A DNA stretch of 54,057 bases from Actinoplanes couchii (GCF_016862075.1 NZ_BOMG01000002.1:1-54057); one strand, 5' to 3'; counted from the first letter of the stretch, positions 16,357-23,477 are shown. Notes: a model not told the origin generated them from the sequence alone. Made by a program: numbers and translations.

Positions 16357-17061
16357 TCAGCGGCCCGGGTTCTCCTTGAGACGGATCAGTTCCTGTTCCA
16401 GGTGCTCGATGCGCGTGATGAGTGGCGCGAGTTGTTTCTGGGTGACGACGGCGGTCGAGGTGAATGTGGTCAGGGTCGTGCTCATGGCTCGACGGACCGA
16501 TCGTGCCTCGGCCCCCAGTTCGCGCAGGATCTGTCCCGCCGTGCAGTCCGCCTCGTTGATCATGGACAGGATCAGGTGTTCGCCACCGACGTAGTTGTGG
16601 CCCAGCGACATCGATTCGGCCAGCGCCGACTCCATGACCATCGCCGCGGGAGCGGTGAACGACTGCGGCCCCGATCCGCCCGGCTCGGTGGCGGTTTCGG
16701 TGGCCAGTGCCTGGAGCACCAGCACCGGGTCGACGTCGACGGCCCGCAACAGGTCCACGGCCATCCCCTCATTGGCGCTCAGAATGCCGGTGAGCAGGTG
16801 CCCGGTGCTGACACCCGGCGCCGAGGCCGTGCGAGCGTTGTCGATGGCCGTCCTGATGGCGTCCCGGGCAAGGGCAGTGAACTGTGGCAGCCGATCGGCG
16901 AGTTCGCCCGGCTCCAGGTCACCACGAACCGTCTGGTGGATCGTGGTCACGAAACGCACCGCCTGGTGGAGCGCGCGCTGGCAGATGGAGGACACCGGTA
17001 CGCCGGAGTCCTTCACGGCCTCCGCCAGGTCGTCCGGCAGGTAGACGTTGATCTTAGGCAT
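16357..17061 (-). CDS. Ribbon-helix-helix / Clp-N domain regulator
   Basis: The protein has 234 residues. The N-terminus PKINVYLPDDLAEAVKDSGV is a MetJ/Arc/CopG-like ribbon-helix-helix DNA-binding segment. About residues 60-190 hold two Clp-N repeats, each starting FTxxA and ending with a hydrophobic helix: STGHLLTGIL...AVDLLRAV and VGGEHLILSMI...AGQILREL. These are the repeats that bind adaptors in ClpA/ClpC, but the ATPase modules are absent. A short C-terminal coiled-coil (ITRIEHLEQELIRLKE) could oligomerise the protein. It is the only DNA-binding protein seen in this cluster and is the best candidate for recognising the TAGGGG half-sites, including those at its own start. It converges with the oxidoreductase gene, leaving six bases between stops. 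Confidence 0.82.
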   Translation of the reverse strand: MPKINVYLPDDLAEAVKDSGVPVSSICQRALHQAVRFVTTIHQTVRGDLEPGELADRLPQFTALARDAIRTAIDNARTASAPGVSTGHLLTGILSANEGMAVDLLRAVDVDPVLVLQALATETATEPGGSGPQSFTAPAAMVMESALAESMSLGHNYVGGEHLILSMINEADCTAGQILRELGAEARSVRRAMSTTLTTFTSTAVVTQKQLAPLITRIEHLEQELIRLKENPGR

Positions 17062-17068
17062 GAGTTCA

Positions 17069-17106
17069 TCCTATGCCCCCTGATAGGGGTACTCATTGAC
17101 CCCCTA
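17069..17106 (-). promoter_or_regulatory. Autoregulatory promoter of the RHH/Clp-N regulator, probably leaderless
   Basis: On the minus strand the 42-bp gap contains TAGGGG (17106-17101), CCCCTA (17089-17084) and AGGGGG just after it. Then comes TAGGAT (17074-17069), a good -10 that ends seven bases before ATG 17061. Transcription would start at or near the ATG, giving a leaderless message. The central sites lie between the presumed -35 and -10, a placement expected for repression. The distal site overlaps the stop codon of the upstream dehydrogenase. Confidence 0.5.
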
Positions 17107-18258
17107 TGGCCAGTTGTGGAAACCGCTTCCACTCTTCCGGCCCAGGCGCCCGGCCGCCACCCGTTCCTCGAGCGACTTCCGGACCCGGAATTCCGGCAGG
17201 GCGAAAGCCTCGTTCAGTCGCTGGATGATGGCGAGCGAGACATCGAGGCCGATTGTGTCGAGAAGCGTGAACGGCCCCATCGGATAGCCGTATCGGCGAG
17301 CGATCTCCGCGTCCAGCTCGGCATGGGTGACGAGACCCTCGTCGGCCATGCCGATGGCGTCGTTGAGATAGCCGAAAAGAAGGTAATTGACAATGAGACC
17401 GGCCCGGTCCGCGCAGACTACCGGTACCTTGTCGAGCCGGCCCGCCAGGTCGCGGGCGGTGGCCACGACCCGGTCGGCGGTCACCGGCGTACGGGATATC
17501 TCGACGAGCCTCATGGCCGGCGCCGGATTGAAGAAGTGCATGCCGATGACGTCCGCCGGGCGGCCGGAGGCGCTCGCACACACCTGCACGGGCAGGCTGG
17601 ACGTGGTCGTGGCCAGGACGGTACCGGTGCCGCATAGCTCACCCAGTTCAGTGAAGACCCGGGCCTTCACGGATAGCGCCTCCACCACGGCCTCGATGAC
17701 GACATCGGCGCCGCTCACCTCCGGCATCGCCGTGGTGCAGACCAGCCGGTCCAGTGCCGTGGCACGCGACTCCCCGGTCATTCGTCCGCGCGCGACCTGC
17801 CTGGCCAGCGCCTCCGCGACGCCGTCGGCCGCGCTCGCAGCCCGCTCCGGCGTCCGCGCCACCAGCGTCGTCGGCAGGCCGCTCGTCACGGTCACCTGCG
17901 CTATGCCCCGGGCCATGATCCCGGAACCGACGACCGCCACGCGGCGCACCGCGACGGCCGTGTCCCCGGCGGAGCCGGTAGACAGGGCCGGAGTCGGGCC
18001 CTCCTCGGCGCCGGCGTCGTGACCCCGCTCGGCCCAGGCCCGCAGTAGCGGCGCCGGCTCGATGCCGGCCACCTCCAGCAGCGCCACCGCCTTGTCCGGA
18101 CCAATGTGCCCGAGCTGTTCCAGCGGCCCAGCCGGAAGCCCGCAACCGAGCCGCATGGCGATGTCGACATCGGCCCGGTTCGCGTAGCCGAGCCCGTGTA
18201 GTGCGGCAGCCCGGTTGAGATATGTCAGCACGAGCGTGGTGGCCGGATCGATCGTCAT
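17104..18258 (-). CDS. 3-hydroxyacyl-CoA dehydrogenase family protein with extra N-terminal domain
   Basis: The protein has 384 residues. Residues 106-290 form an NAD-binding domain with VAVVGSGIMARGIAQV (GxGxMxxG at 111-118), ADVVIEAVVE and the family motif GMHFFNPAPAM. Residues 290-384 are the C-terminal 3HCDH domain (RAGLIVNYLLFGYLNDA, GYPMGPFTLLDTIG). Residues 1-90 look like a second copy of that C-terminal domain (LVLTYLNRAAALHGLGYA, GCGLPAGPLEQLGHIG) placed in front, joined by an Ala/Gly-rich linker. The enzyme would oxidise or reduce a 3-hydroxyacyl-CoA or 3-hydroxy acid and may supply a starter or extender. It is transcribed divergently from the KAS III gene from a shared operator region. 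Confidence 0.87.
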   Translation of the reverse strand: MTIDPATTLVLTYLNRAAALHGLGYANRADVDIAMRLGCGLPAGPLEQLGHIGPDKAVALLEVAGIEPAPLLRAWAERGHDAGAEEGPTPALSTGSAGDTAVAVRRVAVVGSGIMARGIAQVTVTSGLPTTLVARTPERAASAADGVAEALARQVARGRMTGESRATALDRLVCTTAMPEVSGADVVIEAVVEALSVKARVFTELGELCGTGTVLATTTSSLPVQVCASASGRPADVIGMHFFNPAPAMRLVEISRTPVTADRVVATARDLAGRLDKVPVVCADRAGLIVNYLLFGYLNDAIGMADEGLVTHAELDAEIARRYGYPMGPFTLLDTIGLDVSLAIIQRLNEAFALPEFRVRKSLEERVAAGRLGRKSGSGFHNWP

Positions 18259-18301
18259 CCTTTAGCACCCCGTCGATGGGAGATCGGCGCCTTTCCACCG
18301 A

Positions 18302-18388
18302 ACGCTAGAACGGTCTCCGAATTCGATACACCCCTACCTTGACCGACGTTTTGCAGGGGTTGGCGCCGCATCGGACCATCCCTAGCCT
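18302..18388. promoter_or_regulatory. Divergent promoter pair with shared inverted TAGGGG operator
   Basis: CCCCTA (18331-18336) and CAGGGG (18354-18359) form an inverted pair with a 17-base spacer. Rightward, TTGGCG (18360-18365), a 17-base spacer and TAGCCT (18383-18388) follow immediately. Leftward on the minus strand, TAGGGG is followed by TGTATC, a 17-base spacer and TAGCGT (18307-18302). Each -10 lies 23 bases beyond its G4 half-site. TAGCCT ends eight bases before the GTG of the KAS III gene, so that transcript is probably leaderless. Confidence 0.6.
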
Positions 18389-18396
18389 CGGTTCTT

Positions 18397-19377
18397 GTGG
18401 ATTCGGGATCATCGGCGGTAGGCGTGCTCGGCGTCGGCAGTCATCTACCCGCCGCGCAGGTGCCCAATGACATGGTCGCCGGCCCCGCGGGGGTCAGCGC
18501 GGGCTGGATCGAGTCCAAGACCGGCATCCTCAGCCGTCGCCGGGCGGACCCGGCGGAGGCCGCCTCCGACCTTGCGCTCGCGGCGGCCACCGAGGCGCTC
18601 GTGGACGCCGGCCTCGATGCCGCGAGCATCACGTTGATCGTGGTGGCCACGTCCACACCGGACTCGCCGCAGCCCGCGACGGCGTGTCTGGTGCAGGACC
18701 GGCTGGGGGCCGGCAACGCGGCGGCCTTCGACCTGAACGCCGTCTGCAGCGGATTCGTCTACGCGCTGGAGGCGGCTCGGCGGATGCTGACACCCGGCGG
18801 GTTCGCCCTCGTCATCGGGGTCGACGTGTACTCCCGGATCCTGAACCCGGCGGACCGGCGTACGGCCGTGCTCTTCGGCGACGGCGCCGGCGCCGTAGTG
18901 ATCGGCGACGTCGCCGCCGGCCGCGGCATCGGACCGGTCCGGCTGCGCAGCATGGGCTCGCACCACGACCTGATCAGGGTGCCCGGCGGTGGCAGCCGGA
19001 TCCCACCCAGTGAGGAGTCGGTACGCCTCGGCGAGCACTTTTTCACGATGAACGGGCGAGGCGTACGCGAGTTCGTGCAGCGCGAGGTGCCAGCGGCCAC
19101 GATGACCTTCCTCGCCGACCACGGCGTCGACCCGGCCGCGGTCCGGCACTTCATTCCGCACCAGGCCAACCGGCGCCTCATCGAGAACCTGGCCCAAGAG
19201 CTGGCGCTGCCCGCCGCCCGTACCCATCTGACAGTGGACCGGTACGGCAACACCGGTGCCGCGTCGCTGCCGGTGACCATGGCGGACGCCCGCGCCGAGT
19301 TCGCCCCCGGTGACCTCGTGTTGCTGGCCGCGTTCGGCGGCGGCATGACGATCGGGCTGGCCCTGCTGACCTGGTGA
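18397..19377 (+). CDS. 3-oxoacyl-ACP synthase III (KAS III/FabH-like)
   Basis: The protein has 326 residues, normal for KAS III. The catalytic triad is present: Cys117 in DLNAVCSGFVYAL, His255 in FIPHQANRRLIE and Asn285 in YGNTGAAS. GDGAGAVVIG and the C-terminal LLAAFGGGMTIGLALL complete the thiolase fold. KAS III-like enzymes in secondary metabolism start chains, make beta-keto acyl units or transfer acyl groups. Beside a 3-hydroxyacyl-CoA dehydrogenase, this one may make a dedicated starter or extender. No Shine-Dalgarno is visible before GTG 18397, and the -10 element lies only eight bases upstream, consistent with a leaderless message. It heads the operon KAS III-thioesterase-aminotransferase. 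Confidence 0.92.
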   Translation: MDSGSSAVGVLGVGSHLPAAQVPNDMVAGPAGVSAGWIESKTGILSRRRADPAEAASDLALAAATEALVDAGLDAASITLIVVATSTPDSPQPATACLVQDRLGAGNAAAFDLNAVCSGFVYALEAARRMLTPGGFALVIGVDVYSRILNPADRRTAVLFGDGAGAVVIGDVAAGRGIGPVRLRSMGSHHDLIRVPGGGSRIPPSEESVRLGEHFFTMNGRGVREFVQREVPAATMTFLADHGVDPAAVRHFIPHQANRRLIENLAQELALPAARTHLTVDRYGNTGAASLPVTMADARAEFAPGDLVLLAAFGGGMTIGLALLTW

Positions 19378-19415
19378 GCCCGGGTGACCCTGGTGACATC
19401 GTGAAAGGAACCGGA

Positions 19416-20177
19416 ATGCGAGACGACCGCTGGCTTCGGACCTACCGACCCGTACCCCGGCCGCTGCGCCGGCTCGTGTGCTTTCCGCACGCCGGGGGCA
19501 CGGCTGGCTTCTTCCTGCCGGTGGCGCGGGCACTGTGGGACACCGAGGTGGTGGCCGTTCAGTACCCCGGTCGGCACGACCGCCGGAACGAACCGTTCAG
19601 CGCGGGCATCAAGGACATGACCGACGGCGTGGTCGCGGCGCTGGGATCTCGCCCGAGTCTGCCCACGATCCTCTTCGGCCACAGCATGGGCGCGACGGTC
19701 GCCTTCGAGGTGGCGAGGCGGCTCGACGACACCCCCGACGCTGTCGCCCACCTGGTGCTGTCCGGCCGACCGTCACCGACTCTCGGTGACGCGAAGCCGG
19801 CCAGCCTGCCGGACGACGAAGCCGTCATCGCCGAGCTGCGGCGGATGAGCGGCACCGACGATGCGCTGCTGCGCGAGCCGGACCTGCTCCGCATGGCCAT
19901 GCCGGTGCTGCGGGCCGACTACGCGGCGGTCACCGGGTATCGCTACGAGCCCGGCAAACCGCTGCGCGCGGACGTGACCGCGTTTGTCGGCGACGACGAT
20001 CCCGGCGTGCCGGTGGAAGCCGCCGAGGCGTGGGCCGACTGCACCGCGGGACGGTTCGACATGCGGGTCTTCGCGGGTGGCCACTTCTACCTCAAGGGCT
20101 GGCCCGGCCCGGTGATCGCCGCGCTGGCCGAGTCGCTCCGGGCGGTGCCCGCCGAGGACGAAAGGGCGAGCCGATGA
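19416..20177 (+). CDS. Type II (editing) thioesterase
   Basis: The protein has 253 residues. The alpha/beta-hydrolase motifs of type II thioesterases are clear: the N-terminal LVCFPHAGGTAGFF, the nucleophile motif FGHSMGATVAFE with Ser90, an Asp in FVGDDDPGVP, and His223 in GGHFYLKGW. Such enzymes remove misprimed acyl groups from PKS/NRPS carrier proteins, so the locus serves an assembly line, presumably the PKS and any NRPS left of the window. ATG 19416 follows GAAAGGAA; an earlier in-frame GTG has no better signal. The stop overlaps the ATG of the aminotransferase gene. Confidence 0.93.
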   Translation: MRDDRWLRTYRPVPRPLRRLVCFPHAGGTAGFFLPVARALWDTEVVAVQYPGRHDRRNEPFSAGIKDMTDGVVAALGSRPSLPTILFGHSMGATVAFEVARRLDDTPDAVAHLVLSGRPSPTLGDAKPASLPDDEAVIAELRRMSGTDDALLREPDLLRMAMPVLRADYAAVTGYRYEPGKPLRADVTAFVGDDDPGVPVEAAEAWADCTAGRFDMRVFAGGHFYLKGWPGPVIAALAESLRAVPAEDERASR

Positions 20178-21265
20178 CCGCGACGCAGGGCATCGTGGTC
20201 CGCTGGACCGCCTCGCCAACGGCCGACGCGGCTCGCGAGGCGAAGCTGTCGAGCCCCGGCTTCGGCCGCTATTTCACCGATCACATGATCACCGCGACGT
20301 GGCGGACCGGCCGCGGATGGCGCGACCTCGCGATCGGTCCACTGGCACCGTTCTCGCTCCAGCCGGCCGCGCTCGTGCTGCACTACGCGCAGACGATTTT
20401 CGAGGGACTCAAGGCGTACCGCCACGACGACGACAGCGTCTGGCTGTTCCGCCCGGACGTCAACGCCCGCCGCTTCCGCACCTCGGCCCGCCGCCTGGCC
20501 ATGCCGGAATTGGACGAGACGACATTCGTCGAGAGCGTCGCCGCCCTGGTGCGGGCCGACGAGCCGTGGGTACCGCAGTCCACCGGTGAGCGGACTCTCT
20601 ACCTGCGCCCGTTCATGTTCGCCACCGAGCCCTTCCTCGGCTACCGGCCAGCGACCGACTTCCGCTATTCGGTCATCGCGTCCCCGGTCGGCTCGTTCTT
20701 CGCGGACGGGGTGCAAGGTGCCCGGTTGTGGGTGAGCGACCGGTTCGCCCGTGCGGGCCGCGGCGGCACCGGCGCGATCAAGTGCGGCGGCAACTACGCC
20801 GCCGGGCTCGCGGCCCAGAAGGAAGCCGAAGAGCAGGGCTGCCAGCAGGTGCTCCACGTCGACCCGACGGACGGCGACACCGTGGCGGAGTCCGGCGCCG
20901 CGAACCTGTTCGTCGTCACCGCCGACGGCCTTCTCGTCACGCCGGAGTTGGGTACGATCTTGCCCGGCGTGACCCGGGACAGCGTACTAGCCCTCGCCGC
21001 CGAGCACGGCCTGACCGCGGTCGAGCGCCGGGTCGGCCTCGGTGAACTGCGGACCGGCTGCGACAGCGGCGAGGTCGTCGAGATGTTCTCGGTCGGCACG
21101 GCTGCGGTCGTCACACCCGTGCTGGCAATCCAGGGAGCGGACTTCTCGTGCCGTATCGGCACCGGCGAACCGGGCGAGCGGTCGCTGCACATCCGCGAGC
21201 ACCTGCTGGACATCCAGTACGGCCGCGCCGCCGACCGCTATGGCTGGCTGCACCGGGTCTGCTGA
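20174..21265 (+). CDS. Branched-chain amino acid aminotransferase (IlvE-like, PLP fold type IV)
   Basis: The protein has 363 residues. IlvE hallmarks are FGRYFTDHM, HYAQTIFEGLKAYR, TLYLRPFMFATEPFLGYRP, the PLP lysine Lys203 in GAIKCGGNYAAGL, the cofactor-binding ESGAANLFVV and FSVGTAAVVTPV. It would transaminate a hydrophobic 2-oxo acid. In this locus the natural substrate could be the reduced cyclohexadienyl/cyclohexenyl pyruvate made by the BacA-like route, although a role in valine/leucine supply cannot be excluded. The gene is translationally coupled to the thioesterase (ATGA) and is the last gene before a large inverted repeat, so it marks the probable right edge of the cluster. Confidence 0.92.
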   Translation: MTATQGIVVRWTASPTADAAREAKLSSPGFGRYFTDHMITATWRTGRGWRDLAIGPLAPFSLQPAALVLHYAQTIFEGLKAYRHDDDSVWLFRPDVNARRFRTSARRLAMPELDETTFVESVAALVRADEPWVPQSTGERTLYLRPFMFATEPFLGYRPATDFRYSVIASPVGSFFADGVQGARLWVSDRFARAGRGGTGAIKCGGNYAAGLAAQKEAEEQGCQQVLHVDPTDGDTVAESGAANLFVVTADGLLVTPELGTILPGVTRDSVLALAAEHGLTAVERRVGLGELRTGCDSGEVVEMFSVGTAAVVTPVLAIQGADFSCRIGTGEPGERSLHIREHLLDIQYGRAADRYGWLHRVC

Positions 21266-21266
21266 C

Positions 21267-21323
21267 GACGTGAGCCTTCGGGCACCCCTATTACCCATAG
21301 GGGTGCCCGAAGGAGCTCACGTC
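21267..21323 (+). terminator. Long inverted repeat (terminator-like) containing the cluster operator motif
   Basis: Two bases after the aminotransferase stop, GACGTGAGC and TTCGGGCACCCCTA (21267-21290) are mirrored by TAGGGGTGCCCGAA and GCTCACGTC (21298-21323). The loop is seven bases and the lower stem has a small asymmetric bulge. No T-run follows, so it is a factor-dependent or bidirectional terminator at best. The stem includes CCCCTA/TAGGGG with a seven-base spacer, the half-site of the cluster promoters. Confidence 0.6.
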
Positions 21324-21473
21324 CGTGGCGTCCAGTGAGCCGGCCGCTCCCGCGCCTGTCTGTCAGGGTGAGTTGAGGCCAGCGGTTCATAGCAAGTCCG
21401 CCGGACAGGGCGAGTTCAGGATCGAGAAGCGTTGACTACTGTTGTTGGCATGGTCGTGGCCCAGGATGGGGTC

Positions 21474-21805
21474 ATGAGTCGCAAGAAGGGCCCGCGTGCG
21501 GGCGGGCCGCGGGCCCGCCGGAACTTCACCCCGGGGCAGAAACTGGAACTCCTGGCCGGGTATGAGCAGGCTGTCGCGGCCGGTGAGGGTGGGGCGTTCC
21601 TGCGGCGGGAGGGTTTGTACTCGTCGTTGGTGACGGAGTGGCGCTGGGCCCGCGATGCCGGGCTGTTGCAGGGTAAACCGGCCGGGAGACGGTCGGCCGG
21701 CCCAGCGCGGAGCAGGCGGAGATCGCCCGGCTGCGCCGCGAGCTGCAGCTGGCGCAGGCGAAGCTGGCGCGGACCGAGACGGCGTTGACGATCATGGGAA
21801 AAGCC
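21474..21805 (+). pseudogene. IS3-like transposase OrfA remnant (frameshifted, truncated)
   Basis: The first frame encodes SRKKGPRAGGPRARRNFTPG, then QKLELLAGYEQAV and LVTEWRWARDAGLLQGK, the helix-turn-helix part of an IS3-type transposase OrfA. Near 21685 the similarity moves to another frame (ETVGRPSAEQAEIARLRREL, then QLAQAKLARTETALTIMGKA), which needs a one-base loss or equivalent. Similarity ends abruptly at IMGKA (21805). Neither OrfB nor terminal inverted repeats are visible nearby. It is a dead fragment marking past transposition at the border between the cluster and the accessory island. From here to 22049 I see no gene. Confidence 0.72.
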
Positions 21806-22049
21806 CGGTTGCGGCCTCGCGTTCATCGTCGCGATCCGAGCTACTTCATCGGCTGTGTTCGCCGTGATCCAGTCGCGCAGCCGACCGGTGGTAAGTCGCC
21901 GTGGCTTGCCCCCGTTTTACCCCCCGAAAACCCCTGTCGATGGTCAACATTTAGTAACAGGCGATGACAATCAAAATTTGCATCTCCGCAGCTCAGTGCT
22001 CAAATTCGAAAACCAGTGACAAGCACAAGATCGTCGCGGTCAGCAACAA

Positions 22050-22081
22050 GGGGTCGCAGGTTCAAATCCTGTCAGCCCGAC
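22050..22081 (+). other. 3' fragment of a tRNA gene (probable att site)
   Basis: The stretch has a T-arm with stem GCAGG/CCTGT around TTCAAAT, followed by an acceptor-like CAGCCCGAC. The 5' half of a tRNA (acceptor GTCGGGCTG, D-arm, anticodon) is absent upstream, so this is not a functional tRNA. Integrative elements that target tRNA genes leave such 3' copies, and a truncated integrase follows about 160 bases later. The isoacceptor cannot be assigned. Confidence 0.65.
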
Positions 22082-22085
22082 AGTA

Positions 22086-22118
22086 AAGGGGTTTCCGCAG
22101 GTCGGAAGCCCCTTTTTT
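22086..22118 (+). terminator. Rho-independent terminator
   Basis: AAGGGG and TTCC (22086-22096) pair with GGAA and CCCCTT (22104-22114) around a seven-base loop, and the hairpin runs into a stretch of T. It sits directly behind the tRNA-like fragment, where a genuine tRNA terminator would be, supporting duplication of a tRNA 3' end together with its terminator. Confidence 0.75.
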
Positions 22119-22238
22119 GTGTTCCGGATGTCTTGCCGCGTCTAGCGCTCCGCTTGTAGACCCCTTGGCTCGGCAGGTGACATCCGATGCCCCTCCTCAA
22201 CCTCGACCGTCTGCGCGAAGGCCTCGAAAAGACCGACT

Positions 22239-22697
22239 GCGCCGGGCTTCCTCAAAGATTGGAACCGCACCCTCCGGGTCGCGAATCACCTGGAGGCAAC
22301 GCGTTTCAACTACCTTCTCGCCGCCGACCAACTCGGAAAGTACTTGGGCGAGGAGTCCTCGGACAGGGACGCCGAAGATGCCGCGCAGGACCCGACCGAG
22401 GTCACCAAAGCGCACTGCGAGTCGTTCCAGGTATGGATGATCGAAACCCGGTCCGCGTCCACTGCCCTGAACAAGCACAAGGCGTTTCAGCAGTTCTTCA
22501 AGTTCCTTCTCGACGAGGAAGAGATCGACCGGTCGCCGATGGCCCGGGTGAAGCAGCTGCAGACCCCGCAGAAGCTTGTCCCGATCATGGGCGACGACGA
22601 CACCAAGAAGCTGCTCGACAACACCAATCGAACGTTCATGGGGCCGCGCGACGAGGCACGGCACCGCCAGCCGAGTTACCGGCCCGAGTCGGTGTAG
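22239..22697 (+). pseudogene. Truncated tyrosine recombinase (phage-type integrase, N-terminal part)
   Basis: The frame encodes FLKDWNRTLRVANHLEATRF, NYLLAADQLGKYLGEE and SFQVWMIETRSASTALNKHK, then FFKFLLDEEEIDRSPMARVK. This is the SAM-like core-binding domain of actinobacterial tyrosine integrases, ending at DDDTKKLLDNTNRTFMGPRD, where box I of the catalytic domain should begin. The catalytic Arg, the HxxR motif and the Tyr are missing because the frame stops at 22697 after unrelated residues. No good start codon precedes the homology in frame; an ATG at 22187 is in another frame. Together with the tRNA fragment it marks the decayed end of an integrative element. Confidence 0.72.
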
Positions 22698-22876
22698 TGC
22701 CACAGGTTGCTCAATGTCGGCAGATCGCCGGTGCTGCAGCGCGGGCACCGGCCGATGCGGCCTATGCTGAGGCAATAGATCCGGGTCCGGAACGGCTCCC
22801 GGGCCGGCCAGCGAACGACACCGGTCAGCGCCTGCTCACACAGGTACTGCAGCCGCGGAGACAGATCAGCGTCCAC
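22676..22876 (-). CDS. Small hypothetical protein with CPRC motif
   Basis: A 66-residue frame with a GTG start reads VDADLSPRLQYLCEQALTGV and ends with IGRCPRCSTGDLPTL. The single CPRC plus nearby Cys could bind zinc, but no family is recognised. It lies 37 bases downstream of the barrel-domain gene on the same strand, and an AAGGG precedes the start. It might be a short third gene of that unit or the remnant of a longer gene cut by the recombination that truncated the integrase. Confidence 0.35.
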   Translation of the reverse strand: MDADLSPRLQYLCEQALTGVVRWPAREPFRTRIYCLSIGRIGRCPRCSTGDLPTLSNLWHYTDSGR

Positions 22877-22913
22877 GTTCGTTGCCCTTGCCCTTGCTCT
22901 TGAGCGGCCAGCA

Positions 22914-23477
22914 CTACTCGGGCGGAAGGCCGGCCCGGACGGCGTCCGCGAGCGCAGCCTTCTGCTCCCGGCTCCACCGAGCGTTCGGTTTCAGCAGTTG
23001 GGTGAGTGCCGAACGAGGGGACAGGCTGCGCAATTTGCCGTGCGGATCGACCGGGGCGTCGCTCCACGTATGCGCGGTCCCATCGACAATCAGGTGGGGA
23101 TTGATCTTCAAGCCTGGCTTGGATCGGTTGAACGCCTGGTCGACATCCACCTTCGGTAGGCCGAGGTCGACGAGCATTTTCTTCAATGACAAGGTGTGGA
23201 TGGTCGTGACGTGTTCGCGGATCGCGTTGACAAATACCGATGGGGCGTCGTCGGCGAATTGCTTGGTCAGCAGCTCGGGGTCGAGCAGCCACTGCAGCCG
23301 GCGAGTTCCGGCCTGCGCGAACTTGATCGCCTGGTCGTCTGGCGCCACCTTCTGTTGCCTGCCGCCCTCCCACTCGACGAGGACCTTGGCGCGCGGGCCG
23401 CCGCGCTCCAGCACGACGCCTTGCTGCGGGGACTCCCCGGGAACGCTCCAAACCGCGATCTCTTTTTTCGTCGCCAC
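22914..23477 (-). CDS. Hypothetical protein with barrel-plus-helical domain, paralogue of the protein at 26768
   Basis: The protein has 187 residues. The N-terminal 60 residues look like a small SH3-like barrel (GVVLERGG, KVLVEWEGG, QKVAPDDQ). A conserved helical segment follows: TRRLQWLLDPELLTKQF, VFVNAIREHV and LSLKKMLVDLGLPKVD. The same order and several identical positions occur in the first 130 residues of the protein at 26768-27661 (G.VL, V.W, A..G..R, LGL). I do not recognise a named family; a winged-helix DNA-binding function is a guess. It is read leftward, diverging from the helical protein/ATPase pair. Confidence 0.7.
   Translation of the reverse strand: MATKKEIAVWSVPGESPQQGVVLERGGPRAKVLVEWEGGRQQKVAPDDQAIKFAQAGTRRLQWLLDPELLTKQFADDAPSVFVNAIREHVTTIHTLSLKKMLVDLGLPKVDVDQAFNRSKPGLKINPHLIVDGTAHTWSDAPVDPHGKLRSLSPRSALTQLLKPNARWSREQKAALADAVRAGLPPE

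Noticed and set aside
22050..22081. A functional tRNA gene
   Set aside because: The acceptor 5' strand, D-arm and anticodon arm are missing in the 75 bases upstream, so only a 3' fragment is supported.
22187..22903. A rightward 238-residue frame over the integrase region
   Set aside because: Only the first 20 residues could belong to the integrase N-terminus; the rest is a shadow of the frame with clear recombinase similarity and of the minus-strand gene.
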